From contig NZ_CP103289.1 of assembly GCF_024757985.1 (NCBI RefSeq), forward strand, positions 1,116,001-1,180,000: DNA of 64,000 nucleotides, given 5' to 3'. A program made the translations under genes and the position numbers. Shown here one piece after another: positions 18,464 to 28,219 of this stretch; the stretch's first letter is position 1, and every line of letters begins with the position of its first letter. This DNA comes from Cellulomonas sp. NS3. Its GTDB lineage: Bacteria > Actinomycetota > Actinomycetes > Actinomycetales > Cellulomonadaceae. Under the pieces are notes generated by a model. The model was not told the DNA's origin, ran no database searches, and saw nothing but the letters and a program-made list of their open reading frames with translations.

Positions 18464-19255
18464 TCAGGCGGGGCGGCGCAGGTCCCACGCCCGGACACCG
18501 CCGACGATGCCGGCCTGGTTCGGTACGACGACGACGTCGTCCCCGAGCCGCGCGAGCACCTGCGGGGTGACCTGGCGCGCGTTCCCGCCGCCGAGGTAGA
18601 GCCGGTCCCACAGGAAGACGGGCCGCAGCCCGTCGACCACCCGGCGCACGCGGCGCGACCACAGCCCGTTGCCGAGCCGTGCCCGCTCGATCTGGCCGAT
18701 GTAGGAGTCGTAGGTGGTGTCGCGGCGCACCGGCGCGTGCGAGAGCTCGAGGTGCGGGGCGAGCAACCCGCCGTCGAACAGCGCGGAGCCGAGCCCCGTG
18801 CCGAGCGTCAGCACGAGCTCGACACCGGTTCCCGAGACGACGCCCGCGCCGTGCACCTCGGCGTCGTTCAGGACGAGCGTCGGGACGCCGAGCCGCGCCT
18901 CGAGCAGCGCGCCGATGTCGCAGCCCGACCAGAGCTCCACCAGCGCAGGGTCGACGCGCGTGTGCGGTCCCGAGCGGGTGACGTAGTGCGGGGTCGCGAC
19001 GACGACGCCGTGCCGCACCATCCCCGGCATGCCGACGGTGGCGCGCTCGGCGCGGGGGAGGCCCTCGGCGATCGAGGCGATGGTCTCGACGAGCCGCTCG
19101 GGCGGCAGGGGGTACGGGGTCGCGACGCGCACCGCGGGCGCGTGCAGGGTCCCGGCGGCGTCGAGCACCGAGGCCTTGATCCCGCCGCCGCCGCAGTCGA
19201 CCGCGAGCGTGAACGACGCGCGGCCGCCCGGACCGGGGACGACGGGTGCAGGCAT
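18464..19255 (-). CDS. ROK-family sugar kinase, related to polyphosphate glucokinase
   Basis: A 263-aa kinase of the ASKHA fold that probably phosphorylates glucose or a similar sugar. The phosphate-1 motif LAVDCGGGGIKASVLD is at about residue 17, VLNDAEVHGAG carries the catalytic Asp, TLGTGLGSALF is phosphate-2 and LYLGGGNAR the adenosine motif. The CxCGxxGC zinc site of many ROK proteins is absent, as in polyphosphate glucokinases. Whether it uses polyphosphate or ATP cannot be read from sequence. TAGCGT lies 6 bases before the ATG. Confidence 0.8.
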   Translation of the reverse strand: MPAPVVPGPGGRASFTLAVDCGGGGIKASVLDAAGTLHAPAVRVATPYPLPPERLVETIASIAEGLPRAERATVGMPGMVRHGVVVATPHYVTRSGPHTRVDPALVELWSGCDIGALLEARLGVPTLVLNDAEVHGAGVVSGTGVELVLTLGTGLGSALFDGGLLAPHLELSHAPVRRDTTYDSYIGQIERARLGNGLWSRRVRRVVDGLRPVFLWDRLYLGGGNARQVTPQVLARLGDDVVVVPNQAGIVGGVRAWDLRRPA

Positions 19256-19261
19256 CCGTCC

Positions 19262-19267
19262 ACGCTA
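19262..19267 (-). promoter_or_regulatory. Leaderless -10 element of the ROK kinase gene
   Basis: On the minus strand TAGCGT is followed by GGACGG and the ATG ending at 19255. Confidence 0.6.
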
Positions 19268-19468
19268 ACGCGACGCGCGGGACGGCGACGCGCGGGACGG
19301 TGACGCGCGGACGGCGACGGGCTGCGCGGCAGGGGAGACAGCGGCCGGCGAGGCGGCGGCGCGCGCGGAGCTGGCGAGACGGCGGCGAGCCCGACGGCGG
19401 CCACGCGGTGGCGTGCGAGGCGGTGCACCGCCGCCCCTCGGGCGTGCTGGGCCCGGGGTCCGGGGCGT

Positions 19469-19474
19469 TACGGT
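19469..19474 (+). promoter_or_regulatory. Leaderless -10 element of truA
   Basis: TACGGT, then 7 bases, then GTG at 19482. Confidence 0.6.
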
Positions 19475-19481
19475 GTCGGGC

Positions 19482-20372
19482 GTGAGCAGCGTCCGTGTCC
19501 GTCTCGACCTCGCCTACGACGGGACCGACTTCGCGGGCTGGGCGCGTCAGCCCGGGCTGCGCACGGTCCAGGGGGTGCTCGCGGACGCGCTCGGGCGGGT
19601 GCTGCGGACGGAGAACCCGCGCGTGGCGGTCGCGGGCCGCACCGACGCCGGCGTGCACGCGCGCGGGCAGGTGGCGCACGTCGACGTCACCCCGGAGGCG
19701 TGGGAGCGCGTGGTCGGGCGCACGACGCGGACCCCTGCCGAGGCGCTCGCGACGCGCCTCGCGGGCGTGCTGCCGCCGGACGTCGTCGTGCACCGGGTGG
19801 GCGTCGCGCCGCCCGGCTTCGACGCGCGCTTCTCCGCGCTGCGGCGCCGCTACGCGTACCGGGTGTGCGACGACGCCCTGCTGCGCGACCCGCTGCGGCG
19901 CACCCACGTGCTGTGGCACCGCGCGCGGCTCGACGTCGACGCGATGGACGCGGCGGCGCGCCTGCTGCTCGGGCGGCACGACTTCGCGGCGTTCTGCCGC
20001 CCGCGGCCGGGCGCCACGACGATCCGCACGCTCGAGGTGCTGCGCTGGGAGCGGGCGCAGGAGGGGGCCGACGCGGGGCTCGTCGTCGCGCACGTCCAGG
20101 CGGACGCGTTCTGCCACAGCATGGTCCGGGCGCTCGTCGGGGCGAGCATCGCGGTGGGGGAGGGCCGGCGCGACGTCACGTGGCCCGCGGACCTGCTCGC
20201 GGGGCGACGTCGAGACCCGGGGAGCGCGGTCGTCGCCGCGCTGGGGCTCACGCTCGAGGAGGTCGCCTACCCGCCGGACGCCGAGCTCGCCGCGCGGGCC
20301 GAGCAGACGCGGGCGACGCGTGCGGCGGACGACGTCGACGTGCTCCGGGGGCGCTGCACCGACGAGGGCTGA
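19482..20372 (+). CDS. truA: tRNA pseudouridine(38-40) synthase TruA
   Basis: TruA (296 aa) makes pseudouridine at positions 38-40 of the tRNA anticodon arm. [16 protein letters not shown] opens the fold, [16 protein letters not shown] carries the catalytic Asp, and [10 protein letters not shown] and [12 protein letters not shown] are later family motifs. An in-frame GTG at 19473 is possible, but GTG 19482 lies 7 bases after TACGGT and fits a leaderless start. In many actinobacteria truA follows rplQ; here two genes lie between. Confidence 0.95.
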   Translation: MSSVRVRLDLAYDGTDFAGWARQPGLRTVQGVLADALGRVLRTENPRVAVAGRTDAGVHARGQVAHVDVTPEAWERVVGRTTRTPAEALATRLAGVLPPDVVVHRVGVAPPGFDARFSALRRRYAYRVCDDALLRDPLRRTHVLWHRARLDVDAMDAAARLLLGRHDFAAFCRPRPGATTIRTLEVLRWERAQEGADAGLVVAHVQADAFCHSMVRALVGASIAVGEGRRDVTWPADLLAGRRRDPGSAVVAALGLTLEEVAYPPDAELAARAEQTRATRAADDVDVLRGRCTDEG

Positions 20373-20476
20373 CCGCACCCGGCTCCGCCCTGGGCCTCGA
20401 CACACGGGCGCGCCGACAGGTCCTCCAGCACCGCGCGGACGAGCGCCGGGCCCGGCGCGCGACGGGCCCGGACAGC

Positions 20477-20516
20477 ACGACGACGCGGCACCCACGGGCG
20501 GGTGCCGCGTCGTCGT
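20477..20516. terminator. 17-bp hairpin between convergent truA and the DUF5709-like gene
   Basis: Arms ACGACGACGCGGCACCC and GGGTGCCGCGTCGTCGT pair perfectly with a 6-base loop. It could serve both directions. Confidence 0.75.
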
Positions 20517-20526
20517 CGTGCCGGGG

Positions 20527-21141
20527 TCAGGCCCGGTCGTCGCGCTCCAGGTACGGCGCGTCGGTGCTGCTCGGGTCCTCGGTGAGCCCGAGGTCGCCCA
20601 CCACGTCGCGGTCGGTGCCGTCGTCCGCGCCGGCTGCGACGTCGTCGACCAGGAGGTCCGTGTCGAGGCGCGGGTCCTCGTCCTCGAACGTGTCGTCGCC
20701 CGCGTCGGCGGTCTCGAGCTGGTCGAGCACGATCTCCTCGTCGTCGACGACGTGGATCGCGGCCTCCTCGGCGCTCACGGTGCCGGCGGTCGAGCCGGTC
20801 TCGATCGCGAACGCGTCGGTCCCGCCCGCCGCGACGGCGTCGTCGTCCTCGACGAGCTGACCCGCGCCGTCGGGCGCGACGTTCGGGTCGCCGGGGCGCC
20901 GCTCCTCCCAGACCTCGGGCTCCTCCTCGTCGAGGCGCTGGCTGAGCGTCTCGCCGTGCGCCTGCTCCCACGCGGTCTCGCCGAAGTGGTTGGGGCGCGG
21001 GTGGTCCGGCGGGGAGTAGCCCTCGTCGAGCATCGTGTCGTCGTCGGGCTCCGCGAGCGTGTCCTCGCCGGGCAGCTGGTTGGTGTCGCCCTCGGAGCCG
21101 AGGGCCGGGTCGGTGCTGGTGGCCGGGGTGTCTTCACTCAT
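20527..21141 (-). CDS. Acidic DUF5709-like protein
   Basis: A 204-aa very acidic protein with no membrane segment. The pattern LPGEDTL, then MLDEGYSPPDHPRPN, then ETLSQRLDEEEPEVW and EEAAIHVV matches what I recall of actinobacterial DUF5709 proteins; its function is unknown. The frame is open 30 codons upstream, but the ATG at 21141 has CATCGT 7 bases before it and gives the usual N-terminus. Confidence 0.75.
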   Translation of the reverse strand: MSEDTPATSTDPALGSEGDTNQLPGEDTLAEPDDDTMLDEGYSPPDHPRPNHFGETAWEQAHGETLSQRLDEEEPEVWEERRPGDPNVAPDGAGQLVEDDDAVAAGGTDAFAIETGSTAGTVSAEEAAIHVVDDEEIVLDQLETADAGDDTFEDEDPRLDTDLLVDDVAAGADDGTDRDVVGDLGLTEDPSSTDAPYLERDDRA

Positions 21142-21148
21142 GGCACTC

Positions 21149-21154
21149 ACGATG
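21149..21154 (-). promoter_or_regulatory. Possible leaderless -10 element of the DUF5709-like gene
   Basis: CATCGT on the minus strand, then 7 bases, then the ATG ending at 21141. Confidence 0.4.
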
Positions 21155-21245
21155 GCACCGCCACGCGTGACCTGCGAGGGGAGCGCGGGACGTCCCGCGG
21201 AGGGAGGGCGCGGGTAAGAGGTCGCCCGCACGGCTCGCGGCCCGG

Positions 21246-21251
21246 GACACT
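21246..21251 (+). promoter_or_regulatory. Leaderless -10 element of the ABC-F-like gene
   Basis: GACACT, then GGTGGG, then GTG at 21258. Confidence 0.5.
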
Positions 21252-21257
21252 GGTGGG

Positions 21258-22940
21258 GTGGGACACCTCGACATCAGCTCCGTGAGCTACTTCCTGCCCG
21301 ACGGCCGTCCGCTGCTCGACGAGGTCGACCTGCGCGTCGCCGACGGGGCGAAGGTCGCGCTCGTCGGGCCGAACGGCGCCGGCAAGACGACGCTGCTGCG
21401 GATCGTCGCCGGGGACGAGGCGCCGCACGGGGGAGCGGTCGCGCGCAGCGGGGGGCTCGGCGTGATGCGCCAGATGGTCGGCCGGATCGACGACGAGCGC
21501 TCGATCCGCGACCTGCTCGCGTCGCTCGCGCCGGCGGCGGTCCGCGACGCCGCCACCGAGCTCGCCGCCGCGGAGCTCGGGATCATGGAGGTCGACGACG
21601 AGCCCGCGCAGATGCGGTACGCGACGGCGCTCGTCGACTGGGCGGACGTCGGTGGCTACGAGGCCGAGGCCGGCTGGGACCAGGTGACGGACTCGGTGCT
21701 GTCGATCCCGTTCGACCGGGCGCAGCACCGTGAGGTGCGCACGCTGTCCGGCGGGGAGCAGAAGCGGCTCGTGCTCGAGGCCCTGCTGCGCGGTCCCGAG
21801 GAGGTGCTGCTGCTCGACGAGCCGGACAACTACCTCGACGTCCCGACCAAGCGCTGGCTCGAGCAGCAGCTCACGGCGTCGCCCAAGACGGTCCTGTTCG
21901 TCAGCCACGACCGCGAGCTCCTCTCGACGACGGCCACGCAGGTCGCGACGCTCGAGCCGACCGCGGCCGGCTCGAGCATCTGGGTGCACGGCGGCTCGTT
22001 CCGCACCTACCCGCAGGCGCGCGAGGACCGGCGCTCGCGGCTCGAGGAGCTCATGCGGCGCTGGGAGGAGGAGCACGCGAAGCTCAAGGACCTCGTGTTC
22101 ACGCTCAAGAACAAGGCGGCGTTCAACGACGGGCTCGCGTCGCGGTACCAGGCGGCGCAGACGCGCCTCCGGAAGTTCGAGGAGGCCGGCCCGCCCCAGG
22201 TCATGGCGCGCGAGCAGAACGTGCGCGTGCGGCTGCGGGGCGGCCGGACGGCGAAGCGCGCGGTCGTCGCGACCGGGCTCGAGCTCACGGGCCTGATGAA
22301 GCCGTTCGACCTCGAGGTGTGGTTCGGGGAGCGCGTCGCGGTGCTCGGGTCGAACGGCTCGGGCAAGTCTCACTTCCTGCGGCTGCTCGCGACCGGCGGC
22401 TCCGACCCCGGCCCGGAGCACGAGCCGGCGGGCGAGGTCGACGTCGCACCCGTGGCGCACAGCGGGCGCGTCGTGCTCGGCTCGCGCGTGCGCCCCGGGT
22501 GGTTCGCGCAGAACCACACGCACCCCGAGCTCGGGGGTCGCACGCTGCTCGAGATCCTGCACCGCGGCGACGGGCACCGGCCCGGGCTCGGCCGCGAGCC
22601 CGCCAGCAAGGCGCTCGACCGCTACGAGCTGGTCGCGGCGGCGGAGCAGGCGTACGACACGCTCTCGGGCGGCCAGCAGGCGCGGTTCCAGATCCTGCTG
22701 CTCGAGCTGGGCGGCGCGACGCTCCTGCTGCTCGACGAGCCGACCGACAATCTCGACCTGCACTCCGCGGAGGCGCTCGAGGCCGGCCTCGAGGCGTTCG
22801 AGGGGACGGTCATGGCCGTGACGCACGACCGGTGGTTCGCGCGCGGCTTCGACCGGTTCCTGTCGTTCGGGGCGGACGGCGTGGTCGTGGAGACCCCGGA
22901 GCCGGTGTGGGACGCCGGTCGGGTGCAGCGCGCGCGCTGA
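21258..22940 (+). CDS. ABC-F-like protein with two ATPase cassettes
   Basis: A soluble 560-aa protein with tandem ATP-binding cassettes and no membrane domain. Cassette 1 has Walker A GPNGAGKT (37-44), signature LSGGEQKR and Walker B LLLDEP. Cassette 2 has GSNGSGKS, LSGGQQAR and LLLLDEPTDNLD. A charged helical linker (about residues 255-320, RSRLEELMRRWEEEHAKLKD) lies between, where ABC-F proteins reach into the ribosomal E site. It may be a translation or antibiotic-resistance factor; the substrate is not predictable. GACACT lies 6 bases before the GTG start. Confidence 0.88.
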   Translation: MGHLDISSVSYFLPDGRPLLDEVDLRVADGAKVALVGPNGAGKTTLLRIVAGDEAPHGGAVARSGGLGVMRQMVGRIDDERSIRDLLASLAPAAVRDAATELAAAELGIMEVDDEPAQMRYATALVDWADVGGYEAEAGWDQVTDSVLSIPFDRAQHREVRTLSGGEQKRLVLEALLRGPEEVLLLDEPDNYLDVPTKRWLEQQLTASPKTVLFVSHDRELLSTTATQVATLEPTAAGSSIWVHGGSFRTYPQAREDRRSRLEELMRRWEEEHAKLKDLVFTLKNKAAFNDGLASRYQAAQTRLRKFEEAGPPQVMAREQNVRVRLRGGRTAKRAVVATGLELTGLMKPFDLEVWFGERVAVLGSNGSGKSHFLRLLATGGSDPGPEHEPAGEVDVAPVAHSGRVVLGSRVRPGWFAQNHTHPELGGRTLLEILHRGDGHRPGLGREPASKALDRYELVAAAEQAYDTLSGGQQARFQILLLELGGATLLLLDEPTDNLDLHSAEALEAGLEAFEGTVMAVTHDRWFARGFDRFLSFGADGVVVETPEPVWDAGRVQRAR

Positions 22941-22972
22941 GCGACGTCACAGCGGGTTCAGCCGACCGCGTT

Positions 22973-23002
22973 TTGACCCTGCCTCCGCCCGGCGGCTACT
23001 CT
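22973..23002 (+). promoter_or_regulatory. Housekeeping-type promoter of rplM-rpsI
   Basis: TTGACC (22973-22978) and TACTCT (22997-23002) are separated by 18 bases. This predicts transcription from about 23009 and a leader of nearly 200 bases before rplM, containing a small GGGACC/GGTCCC hairpin at 23145-23162. Confidence 0.7.
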
Positions 23003-23205
23003 GGTGTGTCGTTGTGCGTCTCCCGCCTGCGCTGGATGTGCGAAGAGCAGCCGCTACCTGCTCCCGCCGGGTCCAGCACGGGCGGTCGTGCCGGTGCGAT
23101 CCCACTCGCCGGCCAGGGATGCTCCACCGACAGCACTCATCGGCGGGACCCCCTGTGGTCCCACGCCGTGAACACATTCAGCAACACGAGACGAAGGCTT
23201 AGACC

Positions 23206-23655
23206 GTGCGCACGTACACCCCGAAGCCCGGCGACGTCGAGCGGAACTGGTACGTCATCGACGCGACCGATGTCGTCCTGGGCCGCCTCGCCACCCACGT
23301 GGCCACGCTGCTGCGCGGCAAGCACAAGGCGACCTTCGCCCCGCACGTCGACGGTGGCGACTTCGTCGTCGTCATCAACGCGGGCAAGGTGGCCCTCACG
23401 GGCAACAAGCGTGAGACCAAGCTTGCCTACCGCCACTCCGGTTACCCGGGTGGCCTGCGTGCCACCGCGTACGCCGACCTCCTCGACAAGCACCCCGAGC
23501 GGGCGATCGAGAAGGCCGTGCGCGGCATGCTCCCGAAGAACTCCCTCTCGCGCGCTCAGCTGAGCAAGCTGAAGGTGTACGTCGGCGCGGAGCACCCCCA
23601 CGCGGCCCAGCAGCCGAAGCCCTTCGAGATCACCCAGGTCGCTCAGCAGGCCTGA
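23206..23655 (+). CDS. rplM: 50S ribosomal protein L13
   Basis: L13 (149 aa) is an early 50S assembly protein. [19 protein letters not shown] and [18 protein letters not shown] are characteristic. GTG start. It is paired with rpsI as in nearly all bacteria and has its own promoter with a long leader that could serve autoregulation. Confidence 0.98.
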   Translation: MRTYTPKPGDVERNWYVIDATDVVLGRLATHVATLLRGKHKATFAPHVDGGDFVVVINAGKVALTGNKRETKLAYRHSGYPGGLRATAYADLLDKHPERAIEKAVRGMLPKNSLSRAQLSKLKVYVGAEHPHAAQQPKPFEITQVAQQA

Positions 23656-23699
23656 GCCTGCTGCAGCCAGCCACCCAGACAGGACGCGAGGACACACCA

Positions 23700-24188
23700 G
23701 TGGCCGAGACCACGGTCGACATCGACCTTGAGGGCGACGACACGCCCACCAGCTACACCTCCGAGACCGCTGCGCCCACGGGCCGCGGCCAGAGCATCAC
23801 CGCTCCCGGCCAGGCCCTCGGCCGCCGCAAGGAGGCCATCGCCCGCGTGCGCCTCGTGCCCGGCACCGGGCAGTGGAAGATCAACGGCCGCACCCTCGAG
23901 GACTACTTCCCGAACAAGGTGCACCAGCAGCTCGTCAACTCGCCGCTCAAGCTCGTCGACGTCGAGGGCCGCTTCGACATCGTCGCGCGCATCACCGGCG
24001 GCGGCGTCTCGGGCCAGGCCGGCGCGCTGCGCCTCGGCATCGCCCGCGCGCTCAACGCGATCGACGCCGACTCGAACCGCCCGGCGCTCAAGAAGGCCGG
24101 CTTCCTGACGCGTGACGCGCGGGTCGTCGAGCGCAAGAAGGCGGGTCTCAAGAAGGCCCGCAAGGCGCCCCAGTACTCCAAGCGCTGA
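23700..24188 (+). CDS. rpsI: 30S ribosomal protein S9
   Basis: S9 (162 aa) reaches the P-site tRNA with its C-terminal tail, which ends APQYSKR as expected. The core begins at about residue 38 ([19 protein letters not shown]). The first 37 residues are an acidic/Thr-rich extension common in actinobacteria. GTG start, 44 bases after rplM. Confidence 0.97.
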   Translation: MAETTVDIDLEGDDTPTSYTSETAAPTGRGQSITAPGQALGRRKEAIARVRLVPGTGQWKINGRTLEDYFPNKVHQQLVNSPLKLVDVEGRFDIVARITGGGVSGQAGALRLGIARALNAIDADSNRPALKKAGFLTRDARVVERKKAGLKKARKAPQYSKR

Positions 24189-24204
24189 TCCCTCAGCCGT
24201 GGCC

Positions 24205-24242
24205 CGATGGCCCCGACGGTCACCAGACCATCGGGGCCATCG
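24205..24242 (+). terminator. Terminator after rpsI
   Basis: Arms 24205-24220 and 24227-24242 (CGATGGCCCCGACGGT with ACCATCGGGGCCATCG) form a 16-bp stem with one mismatch and a 6-base loop. Confidence 0.75.
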
Positions 24243-24294
24243 GCGTCTCACGAGCCGACCGGCACCGCACGACGCACGACGAAGGAGTGATCTG

Positions 24295-25641
24295 ATGGGT
24301 CTGTTCGGGACCGACGGGGTCCGTGGCCTCGCGAACCGGGACGTGACGGCCGAGCTCGCGCTCGACCTGTCCGTGGCCGCCGCGCACGTGCTGGGCTCCC
24401 TGGGCGAGTTCGAGGGGCACCGCCCGCGCGCCGTGATCGGCCGCGACTCCCGCGCCTCCGGGGAGTTCCTCAGCGCCGCGGTCGCCGCCGGGCTCGCGAG
24501 CGCCGGGGTCGACGTGCTCAACGTCGGCGTGCTGCCGACGCCCGCCGTCGCGTTCCTCACGGCGACGCTGGACGTGGACCTCGGCGTGATGCTGTCGGCG
24601 TCGCACAACCCGATGCCGGACAACGGCATCAAGTTCCTCGCGCGCGGGGGCCACAAGCTCGACGACGAGCTCGAGGTCGCGATCGAGGCCCGCCTGCGGG
24701 AGGACTGGGAGCGACCGGTCGGTGCCGCCGTCGGGCGTATCCGGATGGACAACGGGCAGGCGGGGGCCGACTACGTCGAGCACCTCGTCTCGACGATCGA
24801 CGTGAGCCTCGCGGGCCTGCGCATCGCGGTCGACTGCGCGAACGGTGCGGCGAGCGAGGTCGGCCCGGCCGCGCTGCGTGCCGCCGGCGCCGACGTCGTC
24901 GTCATCAACGCGTCCCCGGACGGGCGCAACATCAACGAGAAGTGCGGCTCGACGCACCCCGAGCAGCTCCAGGCCGCGGTCGTGGCCTCCGGCGCGGACC
25001 TCGGCGTCGCGTTCGACGGCGACGCGGACCGGTGCCTCGCGGTCGACCACACGGGTGCGCTCGTCGACGGCGACCAGATCCTCGGGACGCTCGCCGTCGC
25101 GATGCGGGAGCGGGGCACCCTGACCGACGACACCCTCGTCGTCACGGTGATGAGCAACCTGGGCCTGCGGCTCGCGATGACCGCGGCCGGCATCCGCACG
25201 ATCGAGACGGCCGTCGGCGACCGGTACGTGCTCGAGGAGATGCGCGCGGGCGGGTACGCGCTCGGCGGCGAGCAGTCGGGCCACGTCATCCTCGCCCAGC
25301 ACGCGACGACGGGAGACGGCGTGCTGACGGCGCTCCAGCTCGCGGCGCGCGTCGCCGGGACGGGCCAGAAGCTCGAGCAGCTTGCTTCGGTCGTCCAGCG
25401 GCTCCCGCAGACGCTCGTCAACGTGCCGCGCGTCGACCGGGCTCGCGCCTCGACCGACGAGGTGCTCGCGGGCGCCGTCCGGGCCGCGGAGGTCGAGCTC
25501 GGCGACACCGGGCGCGTGCTGCTGCGTCCCTCGGGCACCGAGCCGCTCGTGCGGGTCATGGTCGAGGCCGCGAGCCAGGACGACGCCGAGCGCATCGCGA
25601 ACGGCCTCGCGGACGTCGTGCGCGCGCAGCTCGCGCTGTGA
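24295..25641 (+). CDS. glmM: Phosphoglucosamine mutase
   Basis: GlmM (448 aa) converts glucosamine-6-P to glucosamine-1-P for UDP-GlcNAc and peptidoglycan synthesis. [11 protein letters not shown] starts the enzyme, the phosphoserine loop [14 protein letters not shown] is at about residues 101-114 (Ser103 the likely phosphoacceptor), FDGDADRC is the metal loop and [14 protein letters not shown] the phosphate-binding loop. GAAGGAG precedes the ATG. It supplies the same pathway as glmS about 4 kb downstream. Confidence 0.97.
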   Translation: MGLFGTDGVRGLANRDVTAELALDLSVAAAHVLGSLGEFEGHRPRAVIGRDSRASGEFLSAAVAAGLASAGVDVLNVGVLPTPAVAFLTATLDVDLGVMLSASHNPMPDNGIKFLARGGHKLDDELEVAIEARLREDWERPVGAAVGRIRMDNGQAGADYVEHLVSTIDVSLAGLRIAVDCANGAASEVGPAALRAAGADVVVINASPDGRNINEKCGSTHPEQLQAAVVASGADLGVAFDGDADRCLAVDHTGALVDGDQILGTLAVAMRERGTLTDDTLVVTVMSNLGLRLAMTAAGIRTIETAVGDRYVLEEMRAGGYALGGEQSGHVILAQHATTGDGVLTALQLAARVAGTGQKLEQLASVVQRLPQTLVNVPRVDRARASTDEVLAGAVRAAEVELGDTGRVLLRPSGTEPLVRVMVEAASQDDAERIANGLADVVRAQLAL

Positions 25642-26297
25642 GCGGGACGCCGTCCGGGGCGGCGGCGCTGCTGCGCGAGCAGGTCCACCGCCTGCTCGAC
25701 GCCGCCCAGGACGGCGTCGTCCCCATCGTGCAGGCCGGCCAGCCCGTGCTCCGCGCCGTGGCCGAGCCGTACGACGGTCAGCTGGACGCGGCCGAGCTCG
25801 GCGCGCTCGTCGAGCTCATGCGCCGCACGATGCACGCCGCCCCGGGCGTCGGGCTCGCCGCACCGCAGATCGGGCTGTCGCTCGCCCTTGCTGTCGTGGA
25901 GGACCCGGGCATGCTCGACCCCGACGTCGAGCAGGTGCGTGAGCGTCCGCGCCTGCCGTTCCGCGTCCTGGTGAACCCGCGGTACGAGGCGGTCGGCGAC
26001 GAGCGCGTGTCCTTCTACGAGGGCTGCCTGAGCGTCGTCGGCTACCAGGCCGTCGTGGCGCGGCACCGCTCGGTCCGCCTCACGGGCGCCGACGAGGCGG
26101 GGAGCGCGCTCGACGAGGTGCTCACGGGCTGGCCCGCGCGCATCGTGCAGCACGAGACGGACCACCTCGGTGGGACCCTGTACCTCGACCGGGCCGAGCT
26201 GCGCTCGCTCGCGCGGACCGACGAGCTCGGCGCCCGCTGGGCCGGCGAGCCGCGCCCCGAGACGGCCGCCCGCGCGCTGGGCTTCCCGCTGCGCTGA
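25638..26297 (+). CDS. def: Peptide deformylase
   Basis: Def (219 aa) removes the formyl group from nascent chains, before MetAP acts. The three family motifs are present: [16 protein letters not shown] (metal-ligand Cys) and QHETDHLGG (HExxH). It has about 40 extra N-terminal residues and an insertion after motif 1 relative to E. coli Def. The GTG start overlaps the glmM stop by four bases (GTGA), so the two are coupled. Confidence 0.95.
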   Translation: MSGTPSGAAALLREQVHRLLDAAQDGVVPIVQAGQPVLRAVAEPYDGQLDAAELGALVELMRRTMHAAPGVGLAAPQIGLSLALAVVEDPGMLDPDVEQVRERPRLPFRVLVNPRYEAVGDERVSFYEGCLSVVGYQAVVARHRSVRLTGADEAGSALDEVLTGWPARIVQHETDHLGGTLYLDRAELRSLARTDELGARWAGEPRPETAARALGFPLR

Positions 26298-26666
26298 GGC
26301 GCCCGGCGCTGCTGCGCCCGCCACCACCCGAGGTCGAGACCACGCGCGCCCCAGGTCGGTGCGCGCGGTGCTGTGCGGCGCACGTTGGGGCGCCCTCGGT
26401 CGTGCGACGGGGTATCAGGTGTCGGCCTGTCGGCCCCTCGGAGTAGCGTCCTGGACGCGATCTCATCCGGTCGACGGAGGCGTCACCGCGCTCCTCTCCA
26501 GCAGGATCGAGGGGAACGGAGGGCGCGCACCCTGGGACCACCTGGGGGTCGCTGGGGGTCGTCTGGGGGGCTTCCCCCATTCCGGCGCCCAGTGACGGCG
26601 ACCTACCGTGAGCAGGACGACCTCACCGGCGGCTTCGCTGCCACGACCTAGTGGAGCTGATGACTG
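26298..26666 (+). other. 369-base gap before dedA
   Basis: No gene is seen. It contains two tandem copies of CTGGGGGTCG (26542-26561) followed by a small hairpin TGGGGG/CCCCCA (26564-26579). Confidence 0.6.
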
Positions 26667-27437
26667 GTGCTGGAGGAGTGGATCCTCGCGCTCGCGGGCT
26701 CCGGGTGGATCTACCTGGGCATCTACGTGTTCGCGACGATCGACGGGTTCTTCCCGCCGATCCCGAGCGAGTCCGTCGTGATCGCCGTCGCGGCGACGGC
26801 GATGGTCGGGGACGGGCCGAACCTGGGGCTCCTCGTCGCGTCGGCCGCAGCCGGAGCGTTCACGGGTGACCAGATCGCCTACGCGATCGGCAGCCGCGTC
26901 GACGTGCGACGCGTCCGGTTCCTGCGGGGCAGGCGTGGCCGGGCGACGCTGGCGTGGGCCGAGCACGCGCTCGCGAACCGTGGCTCGTCGTTCATCCTCG
27001 CCGCGCGGTACATCCCCGTGGGACGGGTCGCCGTGAACATGACGGCCGGCGCGCTGGGCTACCGCCGCCGCCGCTTCGTCGCCCTGACCGCGCTCGCCGC
27101 GCTGACGTGGGCCGTCTACGGGACGGCGATCGGCGTCGGTGCGGGGGCCTGGCTGCACGACCACCCGGTCATCGCCGTCGTGGCCGGTGTCGTGGTCGGC
27201 GTCGTCCTGGGCCTGCTCATCGACTGGCTCCTGCGCCGGTGGCTGCGGCCGGGCGTCCCCGTCATCGAGCAGAGCGTCCTGGGCGACCTCGCCCCGACGC
27301 CGGACCTGGCCGACGACCCCGCGGCGGACGCCGGTCCGGCAGGGCCGCTGCTGCACGAGACGCACGTGACCGCCGGGGTCGACCCCCGCACGGCCCGGCC
27401 GGTCACGTCTCCGCAACGATCCGCTCACCCGGGTTAA
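26667..27437 (+). CDS. DedA family membrane protein
   Basis: A 256-aa polytopic protein of the DedA/VTT family, whose members are linked to undecaprenyl-phosphate or phospholipid flipping and membrane homeostasis. FFPPIPSESVVI is the re-entrant acidic/proline motif, ARYIPVGRVAVNMTAGALG the conserved Arg segment, and hydrophobic segments follow at about 150-170 and 180-200. The last 50 residues form a cytosolic tail. The GTG start is the best available; its ribosome binding site is weak. Confidence 0.88.
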   Translation: MLEEWILALAGSGWIYLGIYVFATIDGFFPPIPSESVVIAVAATAMVGDGPNLGLLVASAAAGAFTGDQIAYAIGSRVDVRRVRFLRGRRGRATLAWAEHALANRGSSFILAARYIPVGRVAVNMTAGALGYRRRRFVALTALAALTWAVYGTAIGVGAGAWLHDHPVIAVVAGVVVGVVLGLLIDWLLRRWLRPGVPVIEQSVLGDLAPTPDLADDPAADAGPAGPLLHETHVTAGVDPRTARPVTSPQRSAHPG

Positions 27438-27584
27438 CGATCTGGTCTCGTCCGGCGCCCTCCGCCGGGGTCCGTCCTACGCTGGTCATGGGACGACACC
27501 GCTGTCGCCCCTCCCGCCCACCGGACCACCTTCGAGGTGCTCCCTCGGTGCGCGGGCCGGCAGGGGGCGAGCGGGGGTTTCGGC

Positions 27585-28208
27585 ATGCGACGACGACACG
27601 AGGGGCGTGGGCGAGGCAGCCCTCGACGGCGCCTCGTCGCGCTCGTCGGCGGCACCGCGCTCGCGTGCACGACCGTCCTCGCCGGCTGCGCGGGTGCGGG
27701 CGACCCGCTCCCGGCCGAGGCCGAGACGGCGCCGCGGGCCGACTGCCTCGCACCCCAGGTCATCGCGTCGCTCGGGCTGCGCGCCGACGACGCGTCGGGC
27801 ACCGCGCACCCGGACGTCCCCGAGCCGGGTGCCGTCCCCGAGACGTTCACGCCCGTCAGCGCCGTCCAGTGCATGAGCGGGGAGCGGCTCACGGACGCCG
27901 ACGGCGTGTGGGCCGCCGTCACCGTGCGGCAGCTCGAGGGCGACCTCGCGCCGCTGCTCGAGGCGCTCGAGCGGCCGTCGGAGACGGTGCGCGCCGACCA
28001 GGCGTGCGCGGCCCCGGTGTTCCCCGCGTGGGAGCTGTGGCTCGTCGACGCGCTCGGGCGGGCGGTGCGGGCGCACCGCCCCGTCGACGCGTGCGGCGCG
28101 CCGATCGAGCAGGTCACCACGGCCGTCGAGCAGCTCGACACGACGGGTGAGGAGCACTTCCCGGTCGACCTGCTCGCCGCGCGGGTCACCGCGACGCCGA
28201 CGCCGTGA
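27585..28208 (+). CDS. Hypothetical lipoprotein
   Basis: I do not recognise the family. The 207-aa protein starts with an Arg-rich segment (SPRRRLVAL, possibly Tat-like) and the hydrophobic segment TALACTTVLAGC; Cys35 in the lipobox LAGC is the likely lipidation site. The exported part has three further Cys, which could form disulfides, and no known catalytic motif. The ATG at 27585 is chosen because it gives a complete signal peptide; the frame is open 16 codons further up. A TACGCT hexamer at 27477-27482 is a possible -10. Confidence 0.7.
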   Translation: MRRRHEGRGRGSPRRRLVALVGGTALACTTVLAGCAGAGDPLPAEAETAPRADCLAPQVIASLGLRADDASGTAHPDVPEPGAVPETFTPVSAVQCMSGERLTDADGVWAAVTVRQLEGDLAPLLEALERPSETVRADQACAAPVFPAWELWLVDALGRAVRAHRPVDACGAPIEQVTTAVEQLDTTGEEHFPVDLLAARVTATPTP

Positions 28209-28219
28209 CGGTGCTCGCG

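Noticed and set aside
18464-19255. Naming the ROK kinase as ppgK
   Set aside because: Motifs fit, but polyphosphate use cannot be told from sequence alone, so no symbol was given.
16590-20495. 1301-codon open frame on the minus strand
   Set aside because: It runs antisense through rplQ, the hydrolase and truA and contains the real ROK kinase region in another frame. Long false frames are expected at this GC content; its composition is Arg/Pro/Ala-rich without any domain.
26954-28150. 398-codon plus-strand frame overlapping dedA and the lipoprotein gene
   Set aside because: It joins two unrelated genes in an alternative frame; the dedA and lipobox frames explain the sequence better.
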